A stretch of DNA of 64,000 nt from Sphagnum compactum (lineage: Eukaryota > Bryophyta > Sphagnopsida > Sphagnales): contig OZ234493.1 in assembly GCA_965153455.1 (NCBI GenBank), positions 310,001 through 374,000 on the forward strand, in the 5' to 3' direction. Under the pieces are notes generated by a model. It had not been told where the DNA came from. It worked only from the letters and a program-made list of their open reading frames with translations, and made no database searches. Both the position numbers and the translations under genes were made by a program. This document shows, piece by piece, positions 23,789-37,772 of this stretch (position 1 is the stretch's first letter; each line of letters begins with the position of its first letter).

Positions 23789-24976
23789 CTATGTCAAGGA
23801 AGTCCATTTCCGCCACCCCAAATCGCACTTCTCAAGCTTGGCATACAACTTGTTTTCCATTAGCCTTTGGAACACTTTGCGAAGGTGCTCCTCATGCTCC
23901 TCCAAGGAGTCGCTATAGATCAAAATGTCGTCTATGTAGACGACAACAAAATCGTCAAGCCATTCTCGAAAAATGTCATTCATGAGAGTGCAAACTGTGG
24001 CGGGTGCATTGGTGAGCCCAAAGGGCATCACCAAGAACTCATATGAACCATACCTTGTGCGGCAAACAATTTTTTCTTCGTCCCCTTCCGCAATCCGAAT
24101 TTGGTAATACCTCGAACGTAGGTCAATCCTACTAAACACCTTGGCTCTTGAGAGACGATCAAATAGATCATCGATTCGAGGCAAAGGATACCGGTTCTTC
24201 ACCGTTGCCTTATTGAGGGCTCTATAATCCACACACATCCTCAAAGTCCCATCCTTTTTGTGAACAAAAAGGACGGGTGCCCCATATGGTGATTTGCTTG
24301 GTTTGATATAACCTTTTGCAAGGAGTTCTTCAAGTTGAACCTTAAGCTCTTTCAACTCCTCATGGCTCATTCGATATGGGGCCTTGGCAGGAGGTGCCAC
24401 TCCCGGCATCACCTTGATCGCATGATCAACTCGTCTTCTCAGGGGCAGGTCTTCGGGCAACTCTTCGGGCATCACATCTGGGAGCTTTTCCAAAAAAAAT
24501 TTTATGCACTTGGCGGAAGTCACCAATTTGGTGGCTTCCTTAGGCTCATACTCATCTAACACCCGCATCACACACATCATGCCATAGCCTCCCATGCAAT
24601 CTCTTTCCCAGGAATTCCCTAACATAAAGTGGATGGTTGGTCTACCCGCACAAGGCAACTCATGTGCCTTCACCCGCACAATCCTGCTTTTAGATGGGAT
24701 TCTAACTAGCCTATTGTGCCCTTCTATGAGCACATTCCCAAAATGCAGTCCATTCCACCCAAGGTGGAAACTAACAAGTCCACCTTTCCTCTCCAATTTC
24801 TTAATTGGAGAGGCACTTCTTTTGCTTGTAACGTTGTGGGATGGGGAATCCCATCTGCGAAGTACACCTCGATGGGTGCCTTGAGCTCCTCCAAGTGGAG
24901 CTCCATCCTTTCGGCGCTTTCCCGGGTTATGAAGTTGTGAGAAGCCCCTGTGTACAAGAGACATAACACATCCCAC
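23789..24976 (-). pseudogene. Ty3/gypsy reverse transcriptase fragment
   Basis: Reverse transcriptase landmarks appear in order: [48 protein letters not shown] and the catalytic [12 protein letters not shown]. The DLRSGYYQIR motif has Arg in place of Gly. The frame is open for several hundred codons but breaks near 23810, before the RNase H segment resumes in a different frame. The first part of the open frame (about 24800-24976) is out of frame with the protein. Confidence 0.88.
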
Positions 24977-25200
24977 TTAGCAATCTTCCCCTTCAAGAAG
25001 ATAAGTCGATTGCATTCAGGTTGGGCTAGGTTGGCATTGAGGGCAATTACCTTAGAGCCCCCATTCCCCATTTTGGACTTGGGACAATCTTTGGAGTAGT
25101 GTCCCACTTCATTGCAATTGAAACACGCTCCTTTGGGTTTCACCCCAAAATCTCCCTTGGGTTGGTTCGCTTTGAAAGGAGCCCCTTCTTCACAAAGTTC
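24960..25200 (-). pseudogene. Ty3/gypsy zinc knuckle and protease fragment
   Basis: Contains a CCHC knuckle CFNCNEVGHYSKDC at about 25090-25130, then a protease region whose active site reads [11 protein letters not shown]. The catalytic Asp of the usual D-(S/T)-G triad is replaced by Tyr, so the protease should be inactive. A frameshift after ILGM near 24730 separates it from reverse transcriptase. Confidence 0.8.
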
Positions 25201-26096
25201 CCCTTGGGTTTGAACCCCGTGCCTTGAAATTGTTTGGGCTTGTCTTTTGTTGGGCTTCCTTGCCCTCGGTCCCACTCTCCCTCATGCTTTGGCTTTTTGT
25301 GAAGGAACTTGTTGTCCTTCTTGAACCCGGATTTTTCACCCCGCCCCACATCCAAGAAGCCTTCCACTTTCATGATGGCTTCAGATAGTGAGGAGGGCCA
25401 ATTTTCCTCAAGCTTGCACTTGGCCCAAGTTGGGAGCCCCATCACAAATTGGCACACATGATCCAGCTCATGCATGTGCTGGATCTCAAACATGAGTTCC
25501 GAATAAGCCCTCACATATTGCCGCAAGTTATCATTTGTGGCATTCACAAGGTCACGGAGTTTGCACCTTGATATGTAGTCGGAATTCCTTGGAACAAATT
25601 CCGACTCAATGCGTTCCTTGAAGAACTCCCAAGTGTAACCATGGTTCTTCCCCTCTTCTTGTCTCACCGTCCGCCACCATGTGACGGCATAGCCTTTCAA
25701 GTAGGATTGGGCAAGCTCCATGGCGGAATGTCGTCCAACCTTGGCGGCATGTATGTAGTCATCCATCTCCGCAAGCCAAACATCCACAATTTTTTGGTCG
25801 CGGGCACCATCGAAGTTCCCGGGCTTGGCCGGTTGAAACCTTTCACTTTTGGAGGTCCCCATTTTGAGGGCCGCCACAACTTCACTGAAGTCGGGCCTAT
25901 TCATCTTGAGGACTTCCAATTGTTCCAGGGTGAATAGGACCGAGCTCCGTTGTTCCTCCTCACTTTCGGGCTCATCTTGGTCCTCTTGGGTTCTTGGTTC
26001 CTCCTCCCCAATTGATTCCGGCGGGATTACAAGGTCTTCGATGGGCTCTTCAACCATAGCTTCTTGAGCTTGCTTACGGTTCTTCTTGGGTGCCAT
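25140..26096 (-). pseudogene. Ty3/gypsy gag (318-aa open frame, frameshifted at its end)
   Basis: The frame starts MAPKKNRKQAQ 36 nt after the primer-binding site. A charged N-terminus is followed by the retrotransposon gag core at about residues 85-250, with WLAEMDDYI, AVTWWRTV, FKERIESEFVP and LRQYVRAYSEL. The frame then slips near 25150-25200 and closes in a wrong frame; the zinc knuckle that should complete gag continues in another frame. Capsid formation is the family role. This copy is not expected to make full-length product. Confidence 0.85.
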
Positions 26097-26132
26097 CCGA
26101 ATCTCCCAAGAAGTGAAACGAGCTCACCTTAA

Positions 26133-26144
26133 GCTCTGATACCA
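26133..26144 (-). other. Primer-binding site for initiator tRNA-Met
   Basis: Minus strand reads TGGTATCAGAGC, the standard plant LTR-retrotransposon primer-binding site, complementary to the 3' end of initiator methionine tRNA. It lies 2 nt from the LTR end and 36 nt before the gag ATG at 26096. Confidence 0.92.
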
Positions 26145-26146
26145 AG

Positions 26147-26962
26147 TGACGCGCTCCCAAGTCCCTAGTTAGTCCCAAGTTGGGCTAACTTATTCAAGTT
26201 GCGGAAAAGGGAGGGACTCGGGGCACGCTCCCAGCCTTCAACATTAAGAGGGGTAGCGGGTCGTGCTGAAACCTCGGGATGGACTAGGAAGAGTGACAAG
26301 CTTTTCACTTACTCAAATCTGCATCAAAACCAACCACAAGTTGGTTAGATCACTTTTTGGATCATTTTGGTGCTAGGACAAGCCACAGGCAACCTTAGAC
26401 TCACTTGACTCACCACGGCCCGGACTCGGGGGAAGCCAACACCTTCCCCCATATAGTATTCTCTACATCTCTCCGTCGAGGCTACATCCGAATGACACTT
26501 TTTCTCGGGACTCCCAAGGAGGAGTCCCGAAACTATCTCGATTTGGATTCTTGGGACTTTGGGAGCTCATATCTCCCGGCTCAGACCTTCGATTGGAGTG
26601 AGGTCTAAACCAAAGTTGTAGCTCTCCTCGAGAGCTTTCCAATGGTGTGTCGCACTCCACCTGCACACACCGGGATCAAGTCGATTCTCGACTTTTAACG
26701 GTCAGAGTCAAAGTGCCAGTTTGACTCCCAGCCCTTCTTTTGCCCATAACTTGGGCTGCAAATGTCCAAATGGCCCATGCAAGGCCATTTTCGACATCTA
26801 CTCTTCAAGACCTTTCCATTGATGTAAAGAACGCCTCAATGCAAGGTGTTTTGACCCCTGCAATCGAGCTCTGAGGTTTTGGGAGTCTCGGAGGACTCCA
26901 AGTCCCCAACTTTGGGAGTGTGAATTGCATCCTCACACTTTGCTTAAAGTGGGGTTGCGACA
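26147..26962 (-). repeat. 5' LTR of the Ty3/gypsy element (816 bp)
   Basis: On the minus strand it begins TGTCGCAACCCC and ends GAGCGCGTCA, with TG...CA termini. The primer-binding site follows after two bases. It is the inverted counterpart of the solo LTR at 20818-21637, from which it differs by many substitutions and small indels. Confidence 0.85.
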
Positions 26963-29082
26963 CTTTGGCACACCTTAGAATCAAATTTCATCCAAACCAC
27001 CGTGAGAGGGCGCACCAAAAGAGGAATTTGAAAGGAACATGGGGGTTGAAGGCCTCAATCCAAAGGTAAAGCTACATTTAACACTTGCCTTTGAAGAAAA
27101 TGTTCCACTTAAAACTTTCCCCAATCTTTCAATATAAATCGTTAAAGTCAAGATTTAATTTTTCAATGTCTAACTGTGCCACCCTAAGCGGGGCAAACAA
27201 GACACCACTAAGGGAAAAACAAAAATAAATGTCATGCGACAATGTTGAAAAGGTCTCAAGCAAGACAATCTAAAGTAACAAAAAATAACTTTCACTTCTT
27301 GTCGCAAAGTGAAAAGGATCCATGAATACAAACGTGGCCAAAAAAGACCCAAATGGAAGGCGCTAAAAGGTCCACCTTTTAACACCCAAGCCCGAGCCGC
27401 AAAAAGGGGAGAAGGGGCAAGAAGGGAAGTTGAATGGCATGAAGAACCCCTAGAAAAAAACAGCCTGAAAAGCTTGACAATGCCACTAAAATGACAAAAC
27501 ATACTACGTTTCAAAAAAAAGGGCACCACATTCAAAACACGGGACATCACATTGGGCCCCACACTTGCCACCCAAGGGAAGAAATGGGCCTAGCTTAGCA
27601 ACCAACCAAATCGATCGCACTGAAAAGGAGGGGGCACCCATGAAGAAAAAAAAAAGCCGCCAAAGGAAGCAAGATAAAATTTCCCATATTTAGGGGGTTG
27701 AAAAAACTACCCAGTTCAACCTTTTTAAAATACATATCCTCCCATGTACAACTGAAATGCACCCTACAATTGGACATGCCAAACTTCATACACAAACAAT
27801 CTATCTAGGTTCACCTGGAGTCCACTACAGAAACATTTCCATCCTATTCAAGGATCAACTTGAGCTTCACCATGATAACCAACATTATAGTTTATTGAAC
27901 ATTTATCATCCTTATGAGATGTTCTTGAGTACAAAGCCATTGTGCAACACACTTCTTGTTTTTCAAAGATTCCATGTGGACAACAGAACATTCCAGGTCA
28001 TTTTAAATGGTTCCCTATTTTGCTTCACAAAATTTTGTTCTTTTGAAAAACAAAGTTGGAAATTTTCAACAATTATGAAAACAAGATAATTAGTGTCAAA
28101 GATGCCAACGTAACAAAGCATATAGATATAAACCCAAAACTGTATCTTATGTTCTTAACTTGAACATATGAATCTATGGAGATAAAGATTAGATGGAAAA
28201 GATTAAATTGTTTCTACCTTCAAATCATTTGGTGGAACTAAATTGTAGAGAGAAAGGAGTTCAATATGGCCAGATCAAAACTTAAAACAAAAGAGAAGTG
28301 GCCATCATGAATCACAAACAATTTCAGAGAGAATTTGCATTGCATAAACCAGCAACAGTTAAAATTAGGAAATATAGTTCCACGAAGTTCCCAAGAAATG
28401 AACTCAGCTCACAAGACCTCCTGGTGAACATTCTTGAAAATGTATTAAAAATACCACATTCCATAGTCTCCCCCTTACCCGGAGAGCCCATAAATTTGTT
28501 GTTTACTTGGAAGTGGTTTGGTTAGTAGTCTTTTGCTCTTAAAACAACAAGAACCTACACAATCAAACGCCAAACTTTCTTGAGAACAAAAGACTAGTTG
28601 TATTTTGGCCAAAGAGCTTTGAATGTGGGGTATCCAAATACATCCACGGTTGCAAACCGTTTTGCAATGCATGAGCAATCCCTAGTGAACAACACCACAA
28701 AAACATAATGATCCCCACCCACCCACCTCAGAAAGGCTGCACTATCTGTGATGTGAGGCTGTGCTCCATCACACAAAAACAGTCACACTTGAAAAACAGT
28801 GGGTTAGACCATTGCAGCAAACCTTAAACCTCACACAAAATTTGCCACATGAAATATTCCATTCTCATCAACATTCCCTCTGTTGCATATAAAAGGCAGC
28901 ACATGAAGTGACAACAGGAACCCATCTGTTTCACACTTGCCATACACATGCAAAAATGCCCTATACCAAGCCAACTCTATCACCACAGAGGCTGCAAGCC
29001 TCTGGGGTGCCCACAGCTTGGTTCCTCCATTAAAAACTTGGTTTTCCTTCACCCTTTGTTTTAACATAGAAATGATCATCAC
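26963..29082. other. A-rich transposon-like flank and spacer right of the Ty3/gypsy LTR
   Basis: The first 38 bp (26963-27000) repeat a segment at 22512-22549. From about 27.0 to 27.7 kb the plus strand is purine-rich, like 18.2-20.8 kb. Minus frames such as 27571-27170 are hydrophobic, low-complexity readings of A-rich DNA and are not supported as genes. From about 27.8 to 29.08 kb the sequence is ordinary AT-rich spacer, ending in the likely 3' UTR of RPL11. Confidence 0.5.
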
Positions 29083-31086
<2,004 letters not shown>

Positions 31087-33031
31087 GGTGAAGAGCTTGG
31101 GGCAGCAGGTCTAGCGATGGCGGCGCTCCAGAACAAGAGAGAGGATCGCCGGCGAGCGCCTCGCGTTTTGGAACCCTTCAGAAATGTCCCGTTCACACAG
31201 GGACATCTCTTTTTGCCCTAATTTTTTTTCAACTACATGCAGCAGGTCAGGGGCGCCTATGTACCTACTACCCTAGTACCTAGCAAATAGGTAATTAAAA
31301 AAGTTACTCTGTTCACACGGCCAGCTTCAGAGTTCTTCCATCATGATACGTAATACACGACTAAAATGACAGGTTTGCATTCACACTTTGGGACAAGGAG
31401 GAGTTCCTCATTCCCACTCGTAATACCACATTTTTCAATTCTTGTGTTGCACCATTGGCCTTTCAAATTTTGGCCACTAATCCTCATTCCAATTAGTAGG
31501 ACAACTTTTAGGGTTTCTATGGCGAGACCAAGAGACCTTAGAATTTCTACCACTCTCCCATTCCCACTTATCATTTGTGACCACTACATTTGGCCTCTTA
31601 ATTTTCTAAAAGGTGAAGGTTTGTGGATGTAGTCATGTAGCCCAAAGAAAATCAAAAATTAGAATGTTGATATCAATATTACATTATTTTCCTTCTTCCA
31701 CCAAATGTTCTTTAACAACTCTCATTAGTTTTCACCAGTTATTTAAAAAGCCTTCTACCAAACAAAATGTCATAGCTTCTGAAAGACATGCACACATATG
31801 TCAATGCTAATGCAATTTCAATTTATCATATTCTAGACAAGCATTGGCCTCTTCACTACTTCAAAACATATCCCCTTTCCACCCAACATTCCACCCAAGT
31901 TCCACAAAAAATAAATCAATTCCACAGAGTGGAATGCATCCAATTTTTCAATGGAAGTGCTAGTGAATTGGAACACCTAAGAAAGACATTAAAAAAGACC
32001 CCACTAACATTCCACCATGCACCACCATGTGTCCATTAATGTCCATTCATAGGTGGACTAGAGAGGTGCCCATTAGGGTTCCACCATGCACCACCCCATG
32101 TCCATTAAACTCCACTAATGTCCACCAAGGGATGACCACGACCAAATATAATATTTTATTAAATGTGTGATCTATATTTTTAATTTTATGTATTTATTTG
32201 ACTACCTATGGACTTTAGTGGAGATCTTCTTTAAATTAGTGGATGCTAGTCCAATGGACTTTTAGTGGATTTCTTTTGGATAAAATATTTAGTTTCCCAT
32301 ATATTAATGAGGGACTAGTTCCATCAATAGTAAACAACAATGTAATATAACAATTGGGACATTATGATTATGATGGAATGACCTTTGAAATATTTAATTT
32401 GTTTACAATTCAATTATACATGATCTTGATCATAATTCAAGAAAGAATAAGCCAATATGTTTTCAACTAGTGTTGTCATGGTGTTTCACAACCATGACCA
32501 CATTGATCATGTCACCAAATTATTCCCAAGTAATTAACTTCGACATCAAGCGTGGCACATAATGCACACAAATGATCAATCAATTAATAACCAAAAATTA
32601 ATTTCTTGACCTATAATATGACATTGCACTTGAAGTTCAAAACACAAAGTACATGTTTGCCCATCTCTTACCTCTCAAATTTGCAACCCAATGCAACTTG
32701 AGTTTCATTTGATCCATCCCCATCAAACACATCAATAATCAATTTGCCATTATACCAAAAACAATAGATAATCAAAATATGTTACATTTGTGTAAACATT
32801 ATATGTATGATTTTTTGAGGTATCTCTAATGTAAAACACAATCGAACAAGTGCCATGTTGTTGCGTACTATCTACTACAACAATTGTTTTGGCACATAGG
32901 TTGGGTTTGAATTGAAGTTGGTTAAGGTATTAAAGATCTTGCTGGTTGTCAATGTGGTTTTCTTTTGTAGGATGTTGCATAATGGGACCTTCTGCATCAT
33001 GCAATTATAATGATGTTTCAGTTGTTACATT

Positions 33032-33167
33032 GCAATGGTGTGAACAACTTGTAGAAAGGTTTTCACGCATGCAACAGTGGCAATGATCAAGCTGGTTAGC
33101 AATGGTGTGAACAACTTGTAGAAAGGTTTTCACGCATGCAACAGTGGCAATGATCAAGCTGGTTAGC
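33032..33167. repeat. Perfect tandem duplication of a 67-bp unit
   Basis: The unit starts GCAATGGTGTGAACAACTTG and ends CAAGCTGGTTA. The two copies start at 33032 and 33099 and look identical, so the duplication is recent. Confidence 0.95.
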
Positions 33168-34246
33168 GTCTACAACGTCGGTATCATGTAAAGTTGTTCA
33201 AGCAAAAAACTAGTGGTAGAGGCTAAGTTGCAACAAATCCAAGGTCAAAGCTCACTGATTTCAATGCATGGCTAGCTTTTCTTATTGCATTTTCCTTTGA
33301 TTGTCTTTTTTTCAAAAAAGAAATCTATATATTTGTTGTTTCTTTCCTAAGTAAGAAATCCAATTAAACACCTTGACATTAGTAATATTAGAAAAACTTA
33401 GTTAACAAGACTTTAGCGCTATCATTTTCTCCTTGCAAATGTAGCATGATGTTGGGTCATTTTGTGCATGGCATGGCTTATATATAACATTTTAAGGTTG
33501 GTGTTTTGTGGGTGGTAGCTACAAGTGAGGGAGCATGTCAGTCCTAACAACAAGGTGTTGGGAAGCTTGTTCAATGGAATTTATGCCATGCAATTAGTGT
33601 GTTTCATTTATGAGGTAAAATCCTTAATGTCCAAAATCTGTACAAGATATTGTCATGGTCACCTAGGTGGTAGCCCCCCACTCCTGCAACTTCTATAGTA
33701 CTTCAACATTGGAGCATAGTGATGCAAGATTGATGTTGTCCTACATGAAATCTCAGTGTGCACAATGGGAAATCGCAACACCATTAATAGGATACAAAAC
33801 AATTAATTGTTTAACAATATGGAATTGGTGGAACTCAAGGGTACATACAATGTGGAGATTCAAAGGTTTAATTGAGTTTTGAGTATTGGTAATATTATGA
33901 TACAAATTTCCAAGAATTATTATTGCCATATGTGTTATATTACCTCTTTCTATCATAAAGCCTATTTAACAAATGCACGCTAGCTGAACTCTTTTTTTTT
34001 CCCCAGATTTATCTGTCACATGGCAAGGACCCCTAAGTGTTTGGGATGGATGAACTTTCCCAAATTTTGCTTTAGGTCTAGGATGATCACCATCAACCCA
34101 CGTACCTCACAAATTTGAAAACAAAATATTGATGGATCATATGGCCAAATTGCATCGTTGAAATCATTTCTGCCATTTCTATTTTTTTCGCACTCAAATA
34201 TCATGAAGTTCATTGTTTGAACCAGCCCACAAACATGTTCATCACA

Positions 34247-34248
<2 letters not shown>

Positions 34249-34279
<31 letters not shown>
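34249..34279. repeat. (TG)n microsatellite
   Basis: About 15 TG units, followed by a short interrupted TG stretch. Confidence 0.95.
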
Positions 34280-34281
<2 letters not shown>

Positions 34282-35584
34282 ATGTGTGTGTTGGACAAGT
34301 TTGTGAGCTTTCAAGTGGAAGCAATTATCAAAACAATAGTTAGTCAATTTGACTTATTTTACATGATATAATTATGAAATTATGTGCAACCCTTTTTTAT
34401 ATGTCGGGTACATGTATGACTCATCAAAATTGTTTCTTATCAAAAATTTAGAAAGGAATTGTGCCATCTTCTGTCTTAGCGAATCCTTGGATTTTAAAAT
34501 GTAATGTAATTGGGTTGGGTTATTTTCTTTACATGTTTTTTAGAAGAAGATACTTACCAATTTTGTATGTGTTGTGGGTATTGAGCATGAGATTTACTTC
34601 CATAATATAAAGTGTTTCCTTTGTTGCTACTTTTGCAGCCAACAACAATGGACGAAAATGGACATGACATTTATGGCATGTGCAATGGGTACTTGTTTGG
34701 TGGGGAAATATTTAGTGGGCACCAGATAGGCATTGCAAAGGTAGAATCAATTCGTGTGTCACATGCTTCCTTAAACACCTACATTACACATGAAAACCAC
34801 ACACTTGGTGAAACTATGATATTCAAGTTTATCTCGTAACTTAGGTCTAACCTTAACCTCTAGACCAATAGGATTAAAACGCGTTGCGAACTTTCCAAGT
34901 GGTCCAAGGCGTTGTCACTCAATATTACTATTTTTTGTCTTCCGGCCAAATCGCAGACTTGTTTAATTCAAGTACTTAACATGTTGAGGACATCACCTTG
35001 AGCCCCCTTCCTTGAACCCTCACTCATTGGCACCTATGGGGTTCGTGAGTCTCTCGAATGGGGTTCGTGAGTCTGTCGAACTGAGAGTTGAACCCAGCCC
35101 AACACTTAGACTCGGAACCCAAGCCGACGCGGGGCCACCCTATGGTGGTCCGGACTTGGGCGCCAACTAGGCGAATCCGCACCTGAGGGTGCGCCTAGAA
35201 GGGCATGTCACTATCGTCCGTTGCTTCCTCCTGTCTTCGTCGTCCACTTCCGTCCTGCTCTCCTTCGTCCTTCTCGCGCCCATCGCGCGGCCCGTTGCGC
35301 GAGAGGGAGAGAGATCGAAGTCTCGAGAGAGCGAGCGAGCGAGCGAGGGAGCACAATCACGGCAGCGCTGGAGCTTGCGCGTTGCGCACGATACGACGCT
35401 CTAAGTCTCTTTTTTCCCCTTTGTTTGTTTGCTGAGATGAAGTGGAATTGTGGTACGTATTCGTATAGCAACTAGGGAGAGGAACAACCGGTATGTTTTC
35501 TAGCAGCGTTCTCTTCAGATGGATCGAGATGCGGTTCTGCGATTCTGTGACTGGCGTGGATTCATGTGCTACGAAGAGAAGGAG

Positions 35585-37772
35585 ATGCGAAACAAAAATG
35601 ATTTGTTAAGAAGTTTACCTTTGCTTATCATACTCGGCCTCTCCGCGGTGCTTCTTTCGGCTTCAGGTCCGTCATGATTCTCCCTTCTTTTAATACAAAC
35701 CCTCGCTTTGTCTCTCCCTACGTCCAAGTCTATGTCATGAACAGCGTACATATTTGAGATGAAGACGGCATAGTAATATTGTCTAAGAACTTCTTGTAAC
35801 TCCCGTAAGCTTTGTGCAATTGTTGGATTACTCTAGTCTCCTTCTGCTTTTGGTTTTGAAAGTTCTTCCGGGAGAACAGAGGATGGACATCGTCCAAAGA
35901 TTTGGCTTCTTTATGGAATCGATTCTTAGTATTATGCAGTACTTTCCTTCCGCCCTGCCAATCTTCTAAGTATGAAATTTTTTCATCACAGCGGGAGGCC
36001 AGCAATCACCATGGATTTCATTTCCACTGTTACTTTCAGAACTGTTCTTTCTAATGAACACTTTTTTGTGGAACATTAGTTTGTGAGGACTGGATGATGC
36101 GCTTAATACCAGTTTCTATACATCTTTCTGGGAAAATCTATGAAAGAAGTGCATCACAAATCATCTTGTAATAATCAATTTGATGCTTGATTTCGGCATG
36201 AGATTGATGACTGTCTTATCTTTTTGATGTGACCGGGGAGGCAGGTGCCACAGCTGATGGGAATGTCACCCTAGTGTCTTTGACAATTTTCACTACGCAC
36301 GAGTGGTATTTTAAACCAGATGTCTATTTCCAGTGTCAAGGAGAGGAGAGAAAAGATTTACCAGATGTCAAAGACAAGGATCACCTGTACAAATTTATTG
36401 GAGAGGAGTCTTGGCAGGTATGTCCTGGAATTTGCTATGTTCATTTGTGAGAGAGTGTATGGTTTGACACTCTGCTTGGTGATGAACACAAAGCAAGCTT
36501 GCACATTTGTCTGGCTTGAAAATTTTCTGCTTTGTGAAGTGGATCTGGTCTGTTTTGTGCTTGTCAGCCGCTCACATCATTGGTGGGAACAAAGTGCAAG
36601 CGATGTGGACTTTATGAGAAAGACAAAATCAAGTCAGATGATATATTTGATGAATGGGAGCTTTGCCCTTTGGATTTCAGCCGAGATCCTGATGTCCACT
36701 ATTTTCACTCTAAACCCAAGGAGTTCAACATGACACTATCATGCCCACAGTGCAGTAAGATTCACTTCCCTGCCTTGTGACCCTCAGACCATCTTCTCAC
36801 CACTTCAATGTCTTTGCAACAACATTCAGAAGGCAAGCATGTGGGATCTTTGGGCACAAAATCTTAATCATAAATTCTTGATTGACGAGCCTCTTGAATT
36901 TCGTAGCTGAGTGCCTCTCGCTAATAGTTCTTGGTCAACTCCTCTCTGCCCTATTTTTGTTGGAGTTTAGTCTTCCTGTGGCTTTGGGACTTGTGACACA
37001 AACTCAGTACACAGGCTATGGTTACACTGGCCTATATCCACTGTTGGGAGCTGATGAAATCAGTGGGTATGTTGTGATAGATAAGTCACTATCATGTATG
37101 TCACTATTGACAGCCAGTGAACAAACAAGAGACTCTCATTGCTGTTCATACTGCTAGGTTTATTGTTCCTGGTTCAAGTTCTACCCTTCTGTGTTTTTCT
37201 TGCCAGTTCTTTAGTCCTTATCTGGAAGGCTTTCTTTTACTTCAGGGGAATTTGGTTTGCCTCTCCTGGCTTACTTAATCGTTAGTATGGAATTCTCAGT
37301 GAGAATTATATATATATATTTTTTGTGGGATCACTCAGTAGGCTATGGCAGTCAGAATTCTTTAGACCAACATCAACAATGCATGTTTTACTTGCATTCA
37401 GTTTCTATCTTCTGTTGAATCCAGGCTGTTGAGGCTTATGGGTTTGCAAGTAACCATCAAAGGCACCTGTCTTTGTCACCTTTCACGTCATGTGAGGTTG
37501 AACTTGGTTCTTGTATTGCAGATGTGACAAAATCTGAGGACAACACGTCAAGCCCAGAGAGTAATCCACCTGGTGAAAAAAGGGCTACCAAGCATGGGAT
37601 TGTGGTTGCCATGATAGTGATTGGGGTTTTATCCCTGGTGGGTCTAGTTGCCCTTGTGGCCTTCAGTCTGTGGCGCCGCAAGCAACGACAGGAAGCACAG
37701 GCACGGTTTGTACAGTTATTTGAAGATGATGACTTTTTGGATGAAGAAGCAGATCTGAAGGATGATCTCTAG
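35585..37772 (+). CDS. Expp1-like single-pass membrane protein, 230 aa, 4 coding exons
   Basis: Exons: 35585-35666, 36245-36417, 36568-36754, 37522-37772 (693 nt, GT-AG, in phase). The N-terminus (RSLPLLIILGLSAVLLSASG) is a signal peptide. The luminal or extracellular part carries family landmarks FTTHEWYFKPDVYFQC, FIGEESWQPLTSLVGTKC, CKRC, FDEWELCPLDF and CPQC, giving about six Cys for disulphides. A transmembrane helix covers about residues 174-196 (IVVAMIVIGVLSLVGLVALV), followed by a basic stop-transfer (WRRKQRQ) and an acidic tail. It resembles the plant protein annotated as Expp1 (Arabidopsis At3g44150 type); molecular function is not known. The start could instead be an in-frame ATG at 35519 or 35564; 35585 gives the best signal peptide. 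Confidence 0.85.

Larger units (their letters stand above)
22512..26962 (-). mobile_element. Degenerate Ty3/gypsy retrotransposon, 5' LTR present, 3' LTR missing
   Basis: Read on the minus strand the order is LTR (26962-26147), primer-binding site (26144-26133), gag, zinc knuckle, protease, reverse transcriptase, RNase H and integrase, the order typical of Ty3/gypsy. The copy is dead: gag-pol is split by frameshifts and stops, the protease and integrase zinc finger have lost key residues, and integrase stops being recognisable near 22550. No minus-orientation LTR lies to the left; the LTR sequences there run the other way and belong to other insertions. It is a plant genomic element with no envelope gene seen. 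Confidence 0.85.
31087..35584. other. Spacer between divergent RPL11 and Expp1-like genes
   Basis: The two genes point away from each other, so both promoters lie here: about 31.09-31.3 kb for RPL11 and about 35.2-35.58 kb for the Expp1-like gene. The latter has a GC-rich patch with GAGC repeats near 35325-35350. The middle is AT-rich with no gene. It contains CCTA-rich sequence at 31255-31290, a perfect 67-bp duplication (33032-33165), a TG microsatellite (34249-34279) and a GC-richer patch at about 34980-35200 with a doubled GGGGTTCGTGAGTCT. Confidence 0.6.

Noticed and set aside
20818-26962. The inverted LTRs taken as the two ends of one element
   Set aside because: The two LTRs of a retrotransposon must be in direct orientation. 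The left LTR has its own matching AAAGA duplication, so it is a separate solo LTR.
27170-27571. A 133-aa hydrophobic minus frame
   Set aside because: It is the reading of a purine-rich plus strand in transposon-like DNA; Phe/Leu/Ser richness is expected from pyrimidine-rich sequence.
34980-35200. GC-rich patch suspected to be an organelle DNA insertion or tRNA gene
   Set aside because: No cloverleaf, no organelle gene motif; it looks like a small repeat fragment with a doubled 21-bp segment.
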